Below are positions 52,289 to 60,732 of a DNA stretch of 64,000 bases, piece by piece. The notes beneath the pieces were generated by a model. It was given only the letters and a program-made list of their open reading frames with translations. It did not search any database and was not told the origin of the DNA. Numbering within the stretch: the first letter of the stretch is position 1; each line of letters begins with the position of its first letter. This stretch comes from CAYNLK01 sp964398055 (GTDB taxonomy: Bacteria > Chloroflexota > Anaerolineae > 4572-78 > J111). The position numbers and the translations under genes were made by a program. The stretch covers positions 124,001 to 188,000 of the forward strand of contig CAYNLK010000003.1 in NCBI GenBank assembly GCA_964398055.1. The letters are read 5' to 3'.

Positions 52289-53209
52289 ATGGATTTAAAT
52301 ACATTTCAGAACTTACCTACATCAGAGGTGGCCAAACTGGTGCGTACGGCAGGATCAAAAGTAGGCGTATTTCCCATTAACGGCACGCGGCGCTGGTTTA
52401 TGATGGAATACCCTGAGCAGGCGGAGAGCGGCTCCGTTGAACTATTCGTGGAGAAGGGGGCGAGCCGCCTACTGGAAATAAGTGAGCTTTTCTTTGATCA
52501 CGGTATTGATACTCTCCTGGCGCCAATTCTGGGTCCAGATATCATCGAGCGTGGCAATAGCTACGCACCGATTGGCATTGCAGGTCTATTATGGTTTGCC
52601 CAAAGTCAAGAGGCTCTGGATTTCTACGCCTCGCATGATGTTCGGGTGCGAGTGTATGGAGATGCCGGGCGCTATTTTGAGAATACCCCCTACGCCTGCA
52701 CCCTGCCGACCTTTGAGGAACTGACCCGGCGCACGGCCAAACACCAAAGCCATCGTTTATTCTTGGGTGTCTGCGCCCATGATGCAACGGAGGCCGTGGC
52801 TGAAATAGGTGTCCATTTCTACCAGAAACATGGCTATTTACCCAATAGACAGCAGATCGTTGAAGCCTACTATGGCGAATTTGTTAAGCCGGTGGATTTC
52901 TTCATTGGATCTGGTCAGCCGGCGGCATTTGATATGCCTCTGCTCGCTACGGGCAACGAGCATCTGTATTTTACCGTTGCGCCCTCGGCCTATCTTGACA
53001 CCCAGATGCTGCGGGCCATCCTATACGATCATCTTTATGTTCGCTCGGCGGACGAAGCTGATTGCGCCGAACTTTCGCCAGAAGATTGGCGTTATATGAC
53101 CAATTTCTACACGGTCAATCGGCAAGCTGTCTTGGGGGTGGGATACCGGCATAATGGTAACTCCTTCTGGTACCCTATGCCGCAAATGGAGGTGACTATG
53201 CCCGATTAA
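52289..53209 (+). CDS. Rv3378c-like diterpene synthase (cis-prenyltransferase fold)
   Basis: 306 aa. Along its length it resembles what I recall of M. tuberculosis Rv3378c (tuberculosinol/isotuberculosinol synthase, tuberculosinyl-adenosine transferase): VGVFPINGTRRWF (25-37), LFFDHGIDTLLAPI, VRVYGDAGRYF, EAYYGEFVKPVDFFIGSG, FDMPLLATG, LYFTVAPSAYLDT and RAILYDHLY. Such enzymes act on a bicyclic diphosphate made by a class II cyclase, ionising it and adding water or a nucleophile. Asn31 stands where Rv3378c has Asp34, so chemistry or substrate may differ. AGGAG precedes ATG. The following gene, 84 bp on, is cyclase-like, completing the pair. Confidence 0.8.
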   Translation: MDLNTFQNLPTSEVAKLVRTAGSKVGVFPINGTRRWFMMEYPEQAESGSVELFVEKGASRLLEISELFFDHGIDTLLAPILGPDIIERGNSYAPIGIAGLLWFAQSQEALDFYASHDVRVRVYGDAGRYFENTPYACTLPTFEELTRRTAKHQSHRLFLGVCAHDATEAVAEIGVHFYQKHGYLPNRQQIVEAYYGEFVKPVDFFIGSGQPAAFDMPLLATGNEHLYFTVAPSAYLDTQMLRAILYDHLYVRSADEADCAELSPEDWRYMTNFYTVNRQAVLGVGYRHNGNSFWYPMPQMEVTMPD

Positions 53210-53293
53210 TTCAATCTTATTTTTCTGTGTCTTTCTGTAGCTATTATGAACTGGGAACATTATCTAAACTAATCTTGGAATGGAGGTGTATCG

Positions 53294-54394
53294 ATGAATG
53301 CTCAACCGAATACGGCAGAAGCTTATGCCAGAGGATTATCCCACCTGATAAGGCTTTATCAGCAGAACAAGTTTCAGAGCTTTATCAGCTCAACAGCAGA
53401 TATGTTGACACCTGTTGAGTCTCCCGAAACCCTGTTTCCCGGCTTAACCAAATTTCCCCGTGAAATATTCACCCAACTCATGATCACCGATCTTATTTTC
53501 AAACATAAACCGGAGCTAGAAATAAGCTCAAAGCTACTCATTGAGTTGGAAGATATTCAGGCTGATGGTGGTATTATTAATTTCTTTAAGGATGATTCTC
53601 TGTTGCCATCAGATATTGATTGCACTGCCATTGGACTGACAATTCTACTTGAGACCGGCAAGGGCAACTTAAATGTCATTCATCAGGTTGTTGATAGAAT
53701 TCTGGATACCGTTAATGAAGCTGGCATTATCCAGGTATATTTTCCGCCGTTTGGACATAGGGGCTACACCGACCCCATTGTTTGTATCAATGCTCTTTAT
53801 TTAATTGCTTTATTGGGTAGAGAAAAAGAGGCTAAAAAAACTGAGGATTATATTTTTGAACATCTCCGCACCCAAGCGTATCTGGAAGGAAGTCGATATT
53901 ATCCCTCACCGGACATTTTCCTCTATTTTCTTTCAAGGCTGGTCAATAGGTTCCCTCATTTCCGAGCAAAATTTGGGGATCAAATAAGACGAGCGGTAAA
54001 AACGCGTCTAGGCAGCACTAAATTACCTTTAGATCTTGCCGCACGAGTTATCACAGCCAAGGCTGTCGGTATCTGGAATGAATTTGAAGAACGTGAATTA
54101 ATACTTTCAAAGAATGGTCATGGTGGCTGGCCTGCAAATGCATTTTTTAGGTTTGGTACAAGGGTGGGTTTTTTTGGTTGCAGCGCTCTAACTACAGCAT
54201 TTGCCCTCAAGGCCTTAGAAACCCCGGCGCTATCTGAACAATTCTCATTGAGCCATGATTATTCTAATCTTTTTGAATTGCCTGAGGCAGTATTCATTCG
54301 GGAAGCAATCAATTCTAAAAGCAATGACGCCAATAGAACAGGGTTGACAACAAAAACTGCCGGGGCCTATCTGCCTGAATTTAGAGAAAATTAG
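53294..54394 (+). CDS. Short class II terpene cyclase-like protein (DxDCT)
   Basis: 366 aa, soluble, all-helical. It carries LLPSDIDCTAIGL with D107-I-D109-C110-T111, the position and style of the DxDD/DxDT protonation motif of class II diterpene cyclases. QW-like repeats occur (QADGGIINFF; GHGGWPANAFFRFG...ALTTAFALKALE), with YYPSPDIFLYFLSRLVNRFPHFR between them. Bacterial class II cyclases such as Rv3377c are ~500 aa, so this may be a reduced or domain-swapped form. It is AT-richer than its neighbours. TGGAGG precedes ATG, 84 bp after the Rv3378c-like gene. Function is inferred from motif plus partner. Confidence 0.65.
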   Translation: MNAQPNTAEAYARGLSHLIRLYQQNKFQSFISSTADMLTPVESPETLFPGLTKFPREIFTQLMITDLIFKHKPELEISSKLLIELEDIQADGGIINFFKDDSLLPSDIDCTAIGLTILLETGKGNLNVIHQVVDRILDTVNEAGIIQVYFPPFGHRGYTDPIVCINALYLIALLGREKEAKKTEDYIFEHLRTQAYLEGSRYYPSPDIFLYFLSRLVNRFPHFRAKFGDQIRRAVKTRLGSTKLPLDLAARVITAKAVGIWNEFEERELILSKNGHGGWPANAFFRFGTRVGFFGCSALTTAFALKALETPALSEQFSLSHDYSNLFELPEAVFIREAINSKSNDANRTGLTTKTAGAYLPEFREN

Positions 54395-54428
54395 GCTTTG
54401 TTGGGACGCGTCCCAAATTTTAGCAGGC

Positions 54429-54456
54429 ACAGGGGGGATCTCCGCATCCCCCCTGT
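54429..54456 (+). terminator. Terminator of the terpene cassette
   Basis: ACAGGGGGGAT (54429-54439) and ATCCCCCCTGT (54446-54456), perfect 11-bp stem with 6-nt loop, extended by an outer GTCCCAAATT/AAATCTGGGAC pairing. It lies 35 bp after the stop. Confidence 0.7.
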
Positions 54457-54614
54457 CCTGAAATCTGGGACAAACCCTCTCTGGTGAGTAAAGTTGATTT
54501 ATCGCGTCGGTTCGTGGTAGAATTTTAGGGCAGTAACCCAAGTTGCGACCTTGAGTCCGCCTAAATTCTTTAATATGACTCATATGAGGGGAACTGGAAC
54601 AGGCGTTATGAAAA

Positions 54615-56363
54615 ATGGAGAACATCAAAACTAAGATAATTAAGACTATCAAAACACAACTCGACGTTCCCTCAACAGATCCCGACGAACGGCGACGTTC
54701 CAGGTTGCTTACCATTTTTCTGGTGGGTTTTTTTGTTTTAGCCATATTTGCCGTTATGGCCGCGTTTCTGGCTACTATTCTGGAGGTGAGCGATCAAGAG
54801 GAAATCTTGCTGGGTTTGTGGGCGAGTATTGCCGCGGCTGTTTTCACCAGCATTACTTTTGCCATCAATCGTTATGGGGCAGGAAAGCTGGCCCGTTTCC
54901 TGTTTCTTTTATTTTTAACGATCATTCTTGTCCTCTCTGATGTCCCGGAACAGGTTGCGTCAGGACGCTCCCTGGTTTCCTTTGCTATCCCCATTATCCT
55001 GGCCAGTGTGCTGTTTCCACCCTACGCCAGTTTTGTGGCCGCCGGCTTTGTAAGTATCGTCATTACCGGGGTGGCGTTGTATGCGAATATAGTGCCCGAC
55101 CCATTTGCAGTGGTGATATTCTTTATCATTGCCCTGGCCGCCTGGCTTGCCAGCCGCAGTATGGAGCGGGCCATCCGAGATCTTCGCATCCTCAATGAGC
55201 AGCTCGATCAACGCGTTCGGGAACGCACCCGTGAGTTGGCCGCCTCACTGCGACGGGAACATACCCAGGCCGTCCGCAATAAGACCATTCTGCAGTCAAT
55301 TGCCGATGGTGTGCTGGTTTTTGATGCCAATCAAGAGATCATCTTGACCAATCCGGCGGCCAATCGTTTGGCCGAACGTGACCTGCAATCCTTGAGCCTG
55401 ACCGATTTCCTGTCCACCATCGAGAACCAGGCCAGCGCTATCATTCAAGACTGGCTGGCCGGTCATAAACCGGCTGACCTCAACCACGTTAGATTTGCGT
55501 GGCATAACCGCACAATTTCCGCCAATGTTGCTCCGGTGATTTTATCCGGTAATGGTGAAGAAAAAGGAGCCGGTGACGGTAATGTGATGGTTCTGCGAGA
55601 TTTCACCAGAGAAGCCCAACTGGAAAAAGCTAAAGACCTGTTCCTGGGTATGGTCAGCCATGAGTTAAGAACACCGATGAGCGCCATTCAGGGTTATGTA
55701 GATGTTTTGTTGGCTTCGGAAAAGGGTAAAATCTCTGAAGCAGGTTATGAATACTTGCAAACCATCAGGGTCAGCGTCAAACAGCTCATCAAACTGGCCA
55801 ATGAATTGATTGACCTGTCTCGTCTGGAAACCGGTGAGATTGACCTTTATCCGCAATGGGTGGAGCTGGCCACTGTAGTCCAAAACGCGGCCAGGATTGT
55901 GCGGCAGGAGTACGAGGCCAGAGAGCTGAGCCTGGATATTAAGGTTGAAACTGATTTACCCGAACTCTACGTAGACCAGAACCGGCTCAACCAGGTTTTG
56001 TTGAATTTGTTGAGTAATGCCTATAAATACACGCCCCAAGGTGGAGTCACAATTGAGGTCAAACAAACAGACGAGTGGATCAACATCGATGTTAGGGATA
56101 CCGGACTGGGCATCAAAGAAAGCGATCAGGAGAGACTATTTGAACGTTTCTTTAGAGCCAGTGATCAATTTGTACAACGGATCAGTGGGGTGGGGTTGGG
56201 TTTGAATATTAGCAAAGGTCTGGTGGAGCTGCATGGCGGCAAATTGACCTTTGAAAGTCAATACGGCGTCGGGACCACGTTTACCGTAGCTTTACCCAGG
56301 CATAATCCACTGCTGAATAAAGATGGCGCTACGATCAACTTGAAAGAAACTGTGGCAATCTGA
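54615..56363 (+). CDS. Membrane-bound sensor histidine kinase
   Basis: 582 aa. Six predicted membrane segments in the first ~185 residues (e.g. LLTIFLVGFFVLAIFAVMAA), a coiled-coil linker (ILNEQLDQRVRERTRELAASL), and a PAS-like domain (about 210-330). Then a HisKA domain with His349 in FLGMVSHELRTPM and a HATPase with NQVLLNLLSNAYKYTP, VRDTGLGI and GVGLGLNISKGLVE. A complete hybrid-free class I kinase. The signal is unknown, sensed either by the membrane domain or the PAS. The receiver protein downstream is the likely partner. Confidence 0.92.
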   Translation: MENIKTKIIKTIKTQLDVPSTDPDERRRSRLLTIFLVGFFVLAIFAVMAAFLATILEVSDQEEILLGLWASIAAAVFTSITFAINRYGAGKLARFLFLLFLTIILVLSDVPEQVASGRSLVSFAIPIILASVLFPPYASFVAAGFVSIVITGVALYANIVPDPFAVVIFFIIALAAWLASRSMERAIRDLRILNEQLDQRVRERTRELAASLRREHTQAVRNKTILQSIADGVLVFDANQEIILTNPAANRLAERDLQSLSLTDFLSTIENQASAIIQDWLAGHKPADLNHVRFAWHNRTISANVAPVILSGNGEEKGAGDGNVMVLRDFTREAQLEKAKDLFLGMVSHELRTPMSAIQGYVDVLLASEKGKISEAGYEYLQTIRVSVKQLIKLANELIDLSRLETGEIDLYPQWVELATVVQNAARIVRQEYEARELSLDIKVETDLPELYVDQNRLNQVLLNLLSNAYKYTPQGGVTIEVKQTDEWINIDVRDTGLGIKESDQERLFERFFRASDQFVQRISGVGLGLNISKGLVELHGGKLTFESQYGVGTTFTVALPRHNPLLNKDGATINLKETVAI

Positions 56364-56434
56364 GCCTGCTGTTTTGGACAAACAGTCCTTTTGTTTCTTG
56401 TTGTCCATCTTAATAGTTATTTTGGAGAGAGGCA

Positions 56435-56860
56435 ATGAATATTCTTTTGATAGAAGATAGCGGCACATTGGCCAAGTTATTCCAGGTGCAAGTCCGTCAA
56501 TTGGGACATCAATTAGTCTCTACCCCAACAAAAGCTACCGCCCTGGCAGCTTTTGAAAAAGACACATTCGATATTGTTTTTATTGATATGGGCTTGGAGG
56601 GCCTCCAGGATCGCGGCCTGGAAATTTTGGCTGAAATGAAAGCCAAAAAACCGGATCAACGAATTGGTATTTTGTCTTCAAACGATCTGCGAGATATGGT
56701 TCGTGAGAGCCAGCAAAAAGGTGCAGAGTTCTATATGGTCAAACCGTTTACGATGGAGGGCCTCTCGGTTGTTTTGAGTGGTGACAAAAAAGCTATCCAG
56801 AGCTACCAACCAGAAATCGGCGAAGGCCGAATACTTTTACTTGAAGACGTGGGCAAGTAA
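56435..56860 (+). CDS. Single-domain response regulator
   Basis: 141 aa CheY-like receiver. Acidic pair Glu7/Asp8 in LLIEDSG, phosphoacceptor Asp51 in VFIDMGLEG, and Lys103 in YMVKPF. There is no output domain beyond a ~25-residue tail, so it signals by protein contact. It lies 71 bp after the kinase on the same strand with GGAGAG upstream, then a strong terminator; the two form one two-component operon. Confidence 0.9.
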   Translation: MNILLIEDSGTLAKLFQVQVRQLGHQLVSTPTKATALAAFEKDTFDIVFIDMGLEGLQDRGLEILAEMKAKKPDQRIGILSSNDLRDMVRESQQKGAEFYMVKPFTMEGLSVVLSGDKKAIQSYQPEIGEGRILLLEDVGK

Positions 56861-56881
56861 ATTGTTTTAGTTGCCGTTAAA

Positions 56882-56917
56882 AAGCGCCAACTGATTGATC
56901 CTGATCGGTTGGCGCTT
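56882..56917 (+). terminator. Rho-independent terminator of the two-component operon
   Basis: AAGCGCCAAC (56882-56891) and GTTGGCGCTT (56908-56917) pair perfectly, with inner complementary bases, and GCTTTTTA follows. Confidence 0.9.
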
Positions 56918-56947
56918 GCTTTTTATGATAGATAACTTCCTCTGATC

Positions 56948-57047
56948 AGCCTCAGTGCATCCAAATTTGCCGGCGGAGGCGGCTCCCGCGCCGCCGCAAA
57001 CGGGCGTGGAAGCCCGTTCTACTCCTAAATTTGGATCCACTGAGCCT
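56948..57047. mobile_element. Second MITE-like inverted-repeat element
   Basis: A 90-bp unit (56953-57042) with 16-bp terminal inverted repeats, CAGTGCATCCAAATTT and AAATTTGGATCCACTG (one mismatch), flanked by the direct repeat AGCCT on each side. Two inner hairpins, CGGCGG/CCGCCG (56971-56996) and AACGGGC/GCCCGTT (56999-57018), give a three-way-junction fold. It sits between convergent genes and its right flank touches the permease stop codon. It could instead be a structured terminator. Confidence 0.6.
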
Positions 57048-57856
57048 CACAAAATACCCCGATGTCGAATGCTTTTTTCATTGATCGAATAAATGAGATA
57101 GCCCACCACCGGTCCGAGCAAACCGGTGACGGCTATGATGATCAATTCTGCCGCCAGCGGCAACAGTTCGGGCTGGGATAGGCCCAGCAAAACGGTCCGA
57201 AAAGCGTCGACCGAGTAGCTCAGAGGGATGACCCTGGCGATGTTTTGTAGCCCCGCCGGCAAAATCGAAAAAGGGAAAAAAAGGGCGCACAACCCCATCA
57301 AGCCGAATTCGAGGACGTTAGCAGCCAGTTCAACCGTCTCGCCAAAGCGCAGGGTAAAACCGGCAATAGCAAAACCCAAGCCAATGAAGCCACTGACAGT
57401 CAATAGCAGAATCCCCAACGCTAACCAGGGTTGATGAAAGGTCAGCGGTCCGGTAAATAGCAGGGCGATCAAAAGGCCGATACCAGCCGCGATAGCCGTC
57501 CATAACAGTCCCACCACTGACCGGGCCAGCAGGGTGAAAAAACGAGAGGTTGGACTAAGATAGAGGCTGGTCAACGTACCCTCCACCTTTTCCTTATGAA
57601 TACCAAACCCAACCGTCCAGATGGTGTGAGTTAAAAAAATGTAGATCACAAAACCACACAGGGTGATGCCCCTGAATTTTGCCGCCATCTCCGGGGGGGC
57701 AAATAGGGTAATGGCCAGGGTGACCACAATCACCACTATCAAGACCAGTAAGAAATTAGCCGCCAGATTGACCGGGTAACGAGTCAATAGTAAAAACTGC
57801 TGTTTGAGCATAGCCCGAAAACTGAACCAAAAAACAAGTGCGGGGGGATCGATCAT
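57047..57856 (-). CDS. ABC-2-type transporter permease
   Basis: 269 aa with six membrane helices and the ABC-2 architecture (YPVNLAANFLLVLIVVIVV at the N-terminus; IPLSYSVDAFRTVLLG near the C-terminus). Start ATG at 57856 overlaps the upstream permease stop. Together with the second permease and the ATPase it forms a heterodimeric exporter; drugs, lipids or glycans are possible substrates. Confidence 0.85.
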   Translation of the reverse strand: MIDPPALVFWFSFRAMLKQQFLLLTRYPVNLAANFLLVLIVVIVVTLAITLFAPPEMAAKFRGITLCGFVIYIFLTHTIWTVGFGIHKEKVEGTLTSLYLSPTSRFFTLLARSVVGLLWTAIAAGIGLLIALLFTGPLTFHQPWLALGILLLTVSGFIGLGFAIAGFTLRFGETVELAANVLEFGLMGLCALFFPFSILPAGLQNIARVIPLSYSVDAFRTVLLGLSQPELLPLAAELIIIAVTGLLGPVVGYLIYSINEKSIRHRGIL

Positions 57857-58689
57857 CAAAATTCACCAAGACCTGAATTGGCTCTAAGGGTATTTTCAGT
57901 TCTGGCAAAAATCAGATAGCCTAAAACTGGCCCAACCACACAGAAAAACAGCAGAACGGCCAAATCAATCAGCCAACTGGTTGATAAGTATGGCACATCC
58001 AGTAAGGCGCTGCGCAGGCCGTGCGTGAGCCAGGTGGGGGGAAAGAGGAGGCTGATCATTTTTAAGACAACCGGGAAAAGGGTGATGGGGAAATAAACCC
58101 CCATCAGCAGGGTGATCAGCCATTGAGCCAGCTGGATAAACGCGTCGGTTTCTTTGAGGCGCATCACCAGGGCGCCATAAAGCAGAGCCAGCCCGTAGAT
58201 CGGCGGCAGGCCGGTGAGTAGAAAAGCCAGGGCAATGGGTAACTGGTTGGTTTGAAACACAATTTGAAACAACAGGGCGCCAACCGCCATCGCGCCGACA
58301 AAAATCAGGGCTGAATAGAGCATGAAAGCCAGGGCAACGCCGGCCAGAATGGCCGCCATTGAAGCCGGAGTAAGACACAAGATTTCTAGCGTGCCGCTCT
58401 GCATCTCCTGTCGAATCCAGTGGCCAAATCCCCAGAAGGCGCGGGTCACCAGCAGAAAAGTTCCCCCGCCGACGAGCAAAAAACCGGCAAAATTGGCAGT
58501 CTGGGTGTGTTGGGCAAAATTGAGGCCGGCCTCAGCGCCGGCAACGGCTCTGCCTAGAATAATCGGAACCAGGGCGATAGCAGACGGCATCAGCAAGTCG
58601 CTGAGACGGGCAGCCCAGCTTTTTGAGAGAATGAGCAACTGGATGCGGCTGGTTTGGAGCAAAACGCGAGCAGTTTTTGAAAAGGTCAT
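57856..58689 (-). CDS. ABC-2-type transporter permease
   Basis: 277 aa with about six membrane helices. A short N-terminal amphipathic stretch (LLQTSRIQLLILSKSW) precedes the first helix, and WLITLLMGVYFPITLFPVV and PPTWLTHGLRSALLD follow the ABC-2 pattern. It is distinct in sequence from the following permease, so the exporter is a heterodimer. Its start overlaps the ATPase stop by ATGA. No substrate-specific feature is seen. Confidence 0.85.
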   Translation of the reverse strand: MTFSKTARVLLQTSRIQLLILSKSWAARLSDLLMPSAIALVPIILGRAVAGAEAGLNFAQHTQTANFAGFLLVGGGTFLLVTRAFWGFGHWIRQEMQSGTLEILCLTPASMAAILAGVALAFMLYSALIFVGAMAVGALLFQIVFQTNQLPIALAFLLTGLPPIYGLALLYGALVMRLKETDAFIQLAQWLITLLMGVYFPITLFPVVLKMISLLFPPTWLTHGLRSALLDVPYLSTSWLIDLAVLLFFCVVGPVLGYLIFARTENTLRANSGLGEF

Positions 58690-59687
58690 TGGGAGGTGTC
58701 CTGGCTAAGCGTCCGGCCGGTTTTGGCCATAAAGACATCTTCCAGGGTGACATTCGCCGGGCTAATGTGCTCCAGGAGGGCATTATGGCTCAACAGATTT
58801 TGCATCAGGCCCGGTAAACTCTGGCGGATATCCGCCACAAAAATGGTTAGCTGAGTCAGGTTGCTGGTCTGACTGGTCGCCATCTTTATCACGTCAGGCT
58901 GCTGCTCAAGCGCGGTCACGGCTTCCGGAGGGATGATCCCCTCGATTTTGATGATCTGGTTCTGGCCCAACTCTCGCTTCAACTCGGCGATGCCGCCTTC
59001 GGCGATAATTGTCCCATGATCGACGATGGCTACTCGCTGGCACAACTCTTCGACCTCGGCCATTTGATGAGAGGTCAAGATAATAGTATAGCCGGCCTGG
59101 TTCAGATTTTTGATAATACGGCGCAAGGCCTGCGCCGAAGGCACATCCAGCGTGTTGGTTGGCTCATCCAGAATCAGAATCCTGGCGTCATTGATCAAGG
59201 CCCTGGCAAAGGCCAGGGTTGTTTTCTGCCCTGATGAGTAGGTCTCAACCGGCCGGTCGAGCAGTGGCCCCAGATTGAGCAACTTTTCCAACTTTTCAAT
59301 TTGGCTTCTGGTTTGAGCAGGCGAGAGATAATAGAGCGCGGCGAAATAGGCCAGGTTTTCCCGGCCGGTCAATTTCCAGTAGATACTGCGTTCTCCCCCC
59401 AACATACATCCCAGCGATGCCCGCACCTGAGCATCCTGCCGGCCAACTTCGAAGCCGTTAACCACAATCCGGCCACGGGTAGGCGTCAGCAAAGTGGTCA
59501 TACATTTGATGAGCGTAGTTTTGCCGGCGCCGTTTGGACCCAACAACCCAAAAAATTCGCCCGGCTCAATAGTCAAGTTGATGTTTTGGAGAGCATCGAT
59601 CTGTTTCACTCGATTTTTGAGGAAACCGGTGCGTTCTTTGACGTGATAGGTTTTGGCTAAATCAGAAATGGTGATGATGGCTGACAC
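58686..59687 (-). CDS. ABC-2-type exporter ATP-binding protein
   Basis: 333 aa. Walker A GLLGPNGAGKTT (47-58), signature YSSGQKTTLAFARAL, Walker B ARILILDEPTNTLDVPS, H-loop ILTSHQMAEVEELC, and the ~100-residue C-terminal domain found in DrrA/NatA-type ATPases. Starts with GTG after AGGAT. The order ATPase-permease-permease with 4-bp overlaps marks one operon. Walker-type spelling is close to antibiotic/fluoroquinolone exporters, but the substrate is unknown. Confidence 0.9.
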   Translation of the reverse strand: MSAIITISDLAKTYHVKERTGFLKNRVKQIDALQNINLTIEPGEFFGLLGPNGAGKTTLIKCMTTLLTPTRGRIVVNGFEVGRQDAQVRASLGCMLGGERSIYWKLTGRENLAYFAALYYLSPAQTRSQIEKLEKLLNLGPLLDRPVETYSSGQKTTLAFARALINDARILILDEPTNTLDVPSAQALRRIIKNLNQAGYTIILTSHQMAEVEELCQRVAIVDHGTIIAEGGIAELKRELGQNQIIKIEGIIPPEAVTALEQQPDVIKMATSQTSNLTQLTIFVADIRQSLPGLMQNLLSHNALLEHISPANVTLEDVFMAKTGRTLSQDTSQ

Positions 59688-59868
59688 ACTTAATCCTGTA
59701 AAGACTCAGAACTGACAAAATTCGGAGATAGCTTGCAACAAGCCTGTATATCGACGCGCCAGAAATTTACTTTAAGGTACTTTCGGGCAAATATTAATTC
59801 ACCTTTTGTCACATAAGCGGCCCTTTTTTAGAGTACTTTTGCTTCTATATTTTCCTGCCACAATCCTT

Positions 59869-59874
59869 TATAAT
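59869..59874 (+). promoter_or_regulatory. Candidate -10 box ahead of the GNAT-like gene
   Basis: Consensus TATAAT ~64 bp before the ATG; the -35 region at a suitable distance is weak (TATATT), so an activator may be needed. Confidence 0.4.
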
Positions 59875-59937
59875 TTAGGTTGGTTTAAAAGCAGCTAAAT
59901 TCTAACATCATTTTACTGGTCACACAAAGAAGTCGCT

Positions 59938-60732
59938 ATGAAGGCATCGATTGAAGAAATTGCCGCTTTAGAGCGAGTAAATTATGAAGCCAATTGGGCC
60001 ATTGCCCAAATTACCCCCGGCCTGGAAATCTGTTTAAGAGATGAGGTTGTTTTCAGCCGCAGCAAGCTTTTTCCTTCACCAGATACAAACCACGCCTGCC
60101 TGGTGCAAGCCACGGCTGAAACCATTGACAACCTGATTATAGAAATCATCAACTACTTTAACGCCAAAGAATTACCGCCGGTCATTTTCGTCTCCCCGGC
60201 CTGTACACCTGCGGATTTGCCGCAACGATTGGCCGACCACGGCTTTGAAAGCGGCGACAAAGAAGCCTGGATGACCCTGAATAATTTGTCAAAACGCGAT
60301 GTACCCCCACTCAATCCTGCGGTATTGGTCAAACAGATCAACAAAGCTGAGGTGATGACTTTTGCCGCCACCTTTATGGCCGGTTTTGAAATGCCGCTCG
60401 AGCTGGCCGCCCATATAGCTCATTTAATTGAACCGTCGGTGGGCTTTCCCGGGGTGCACCATTACCTGGCCTACATCGACGAGCAACCCGTGGGGACTTA
60501 TTCTCTGATTTGTCACCGGCATTATGGCATCATCGGTAGCGCCAGTGTCATCCCTGCTTTTCGGCGCAAAAAAGCTGTTACCAATTTAACTATTGCGGCT
60601 GCCAGGACCGCCCAGCAGCAGGGCGTCGATACCCTGCTGTTGCAAACCACGGCCGGATTCCTGCTGGAACGGCTGCTTGGTATTTACGGCTTTAAAAAGA
60701 TTTTTACCAGAGTTGCCTACACCTTATCGTGA
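59938..60732 (+). CDS. GNAT-like acetyltransferase
   Basis: 264 aa. A ~130-residue N-terminal domain precedes a C-terminal GNAT fold. The acetyl-CoA loop is in SASVIPAFRRKKAVTNLTIAAAR, where RRKKAV replaces the classical (Q/R)xxGx(G/A), a weak match. LLLQTTAGFLLERLLGIYGFKKIF fits the last strand-helix. The substrate is unknown. Its stop overlaps the next gene's GTG (GTGA), so it is the first gene of the LolD-FtsX operon and may modify or sense the exported substrate. Confidence 0.65.
   Translation: MKASIEEIAALERVNYEANWAIAQITPGLEICLRDEVVFSRSKLFPSPDTNHACLVQATAETIDNLIIEIINYFNAKELPPVIFVSPACTPADLPQRLADHGFESGDKEAWMTLNNLSKRDVPPLNPAVLVKQINKAEVMTFAATFMAGFEMPLELAAHIAHLIEPSVGFPGVHHYLAYIDEQPVGTYSLICHRHYGIIGSASVIPAFRRKKAVTNLTIAAARTAQQQGVDTLLLQTTAGFLLERLLGIYGFKKIFTRVAYTLS

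Noticed and set aside
54245..54745. 166-codon minus-strand frame
   Set aside because: It covers the cyclase-like gene end, a strong terminator and the kinase start in antisense; a shadow of real plus-strand genes.
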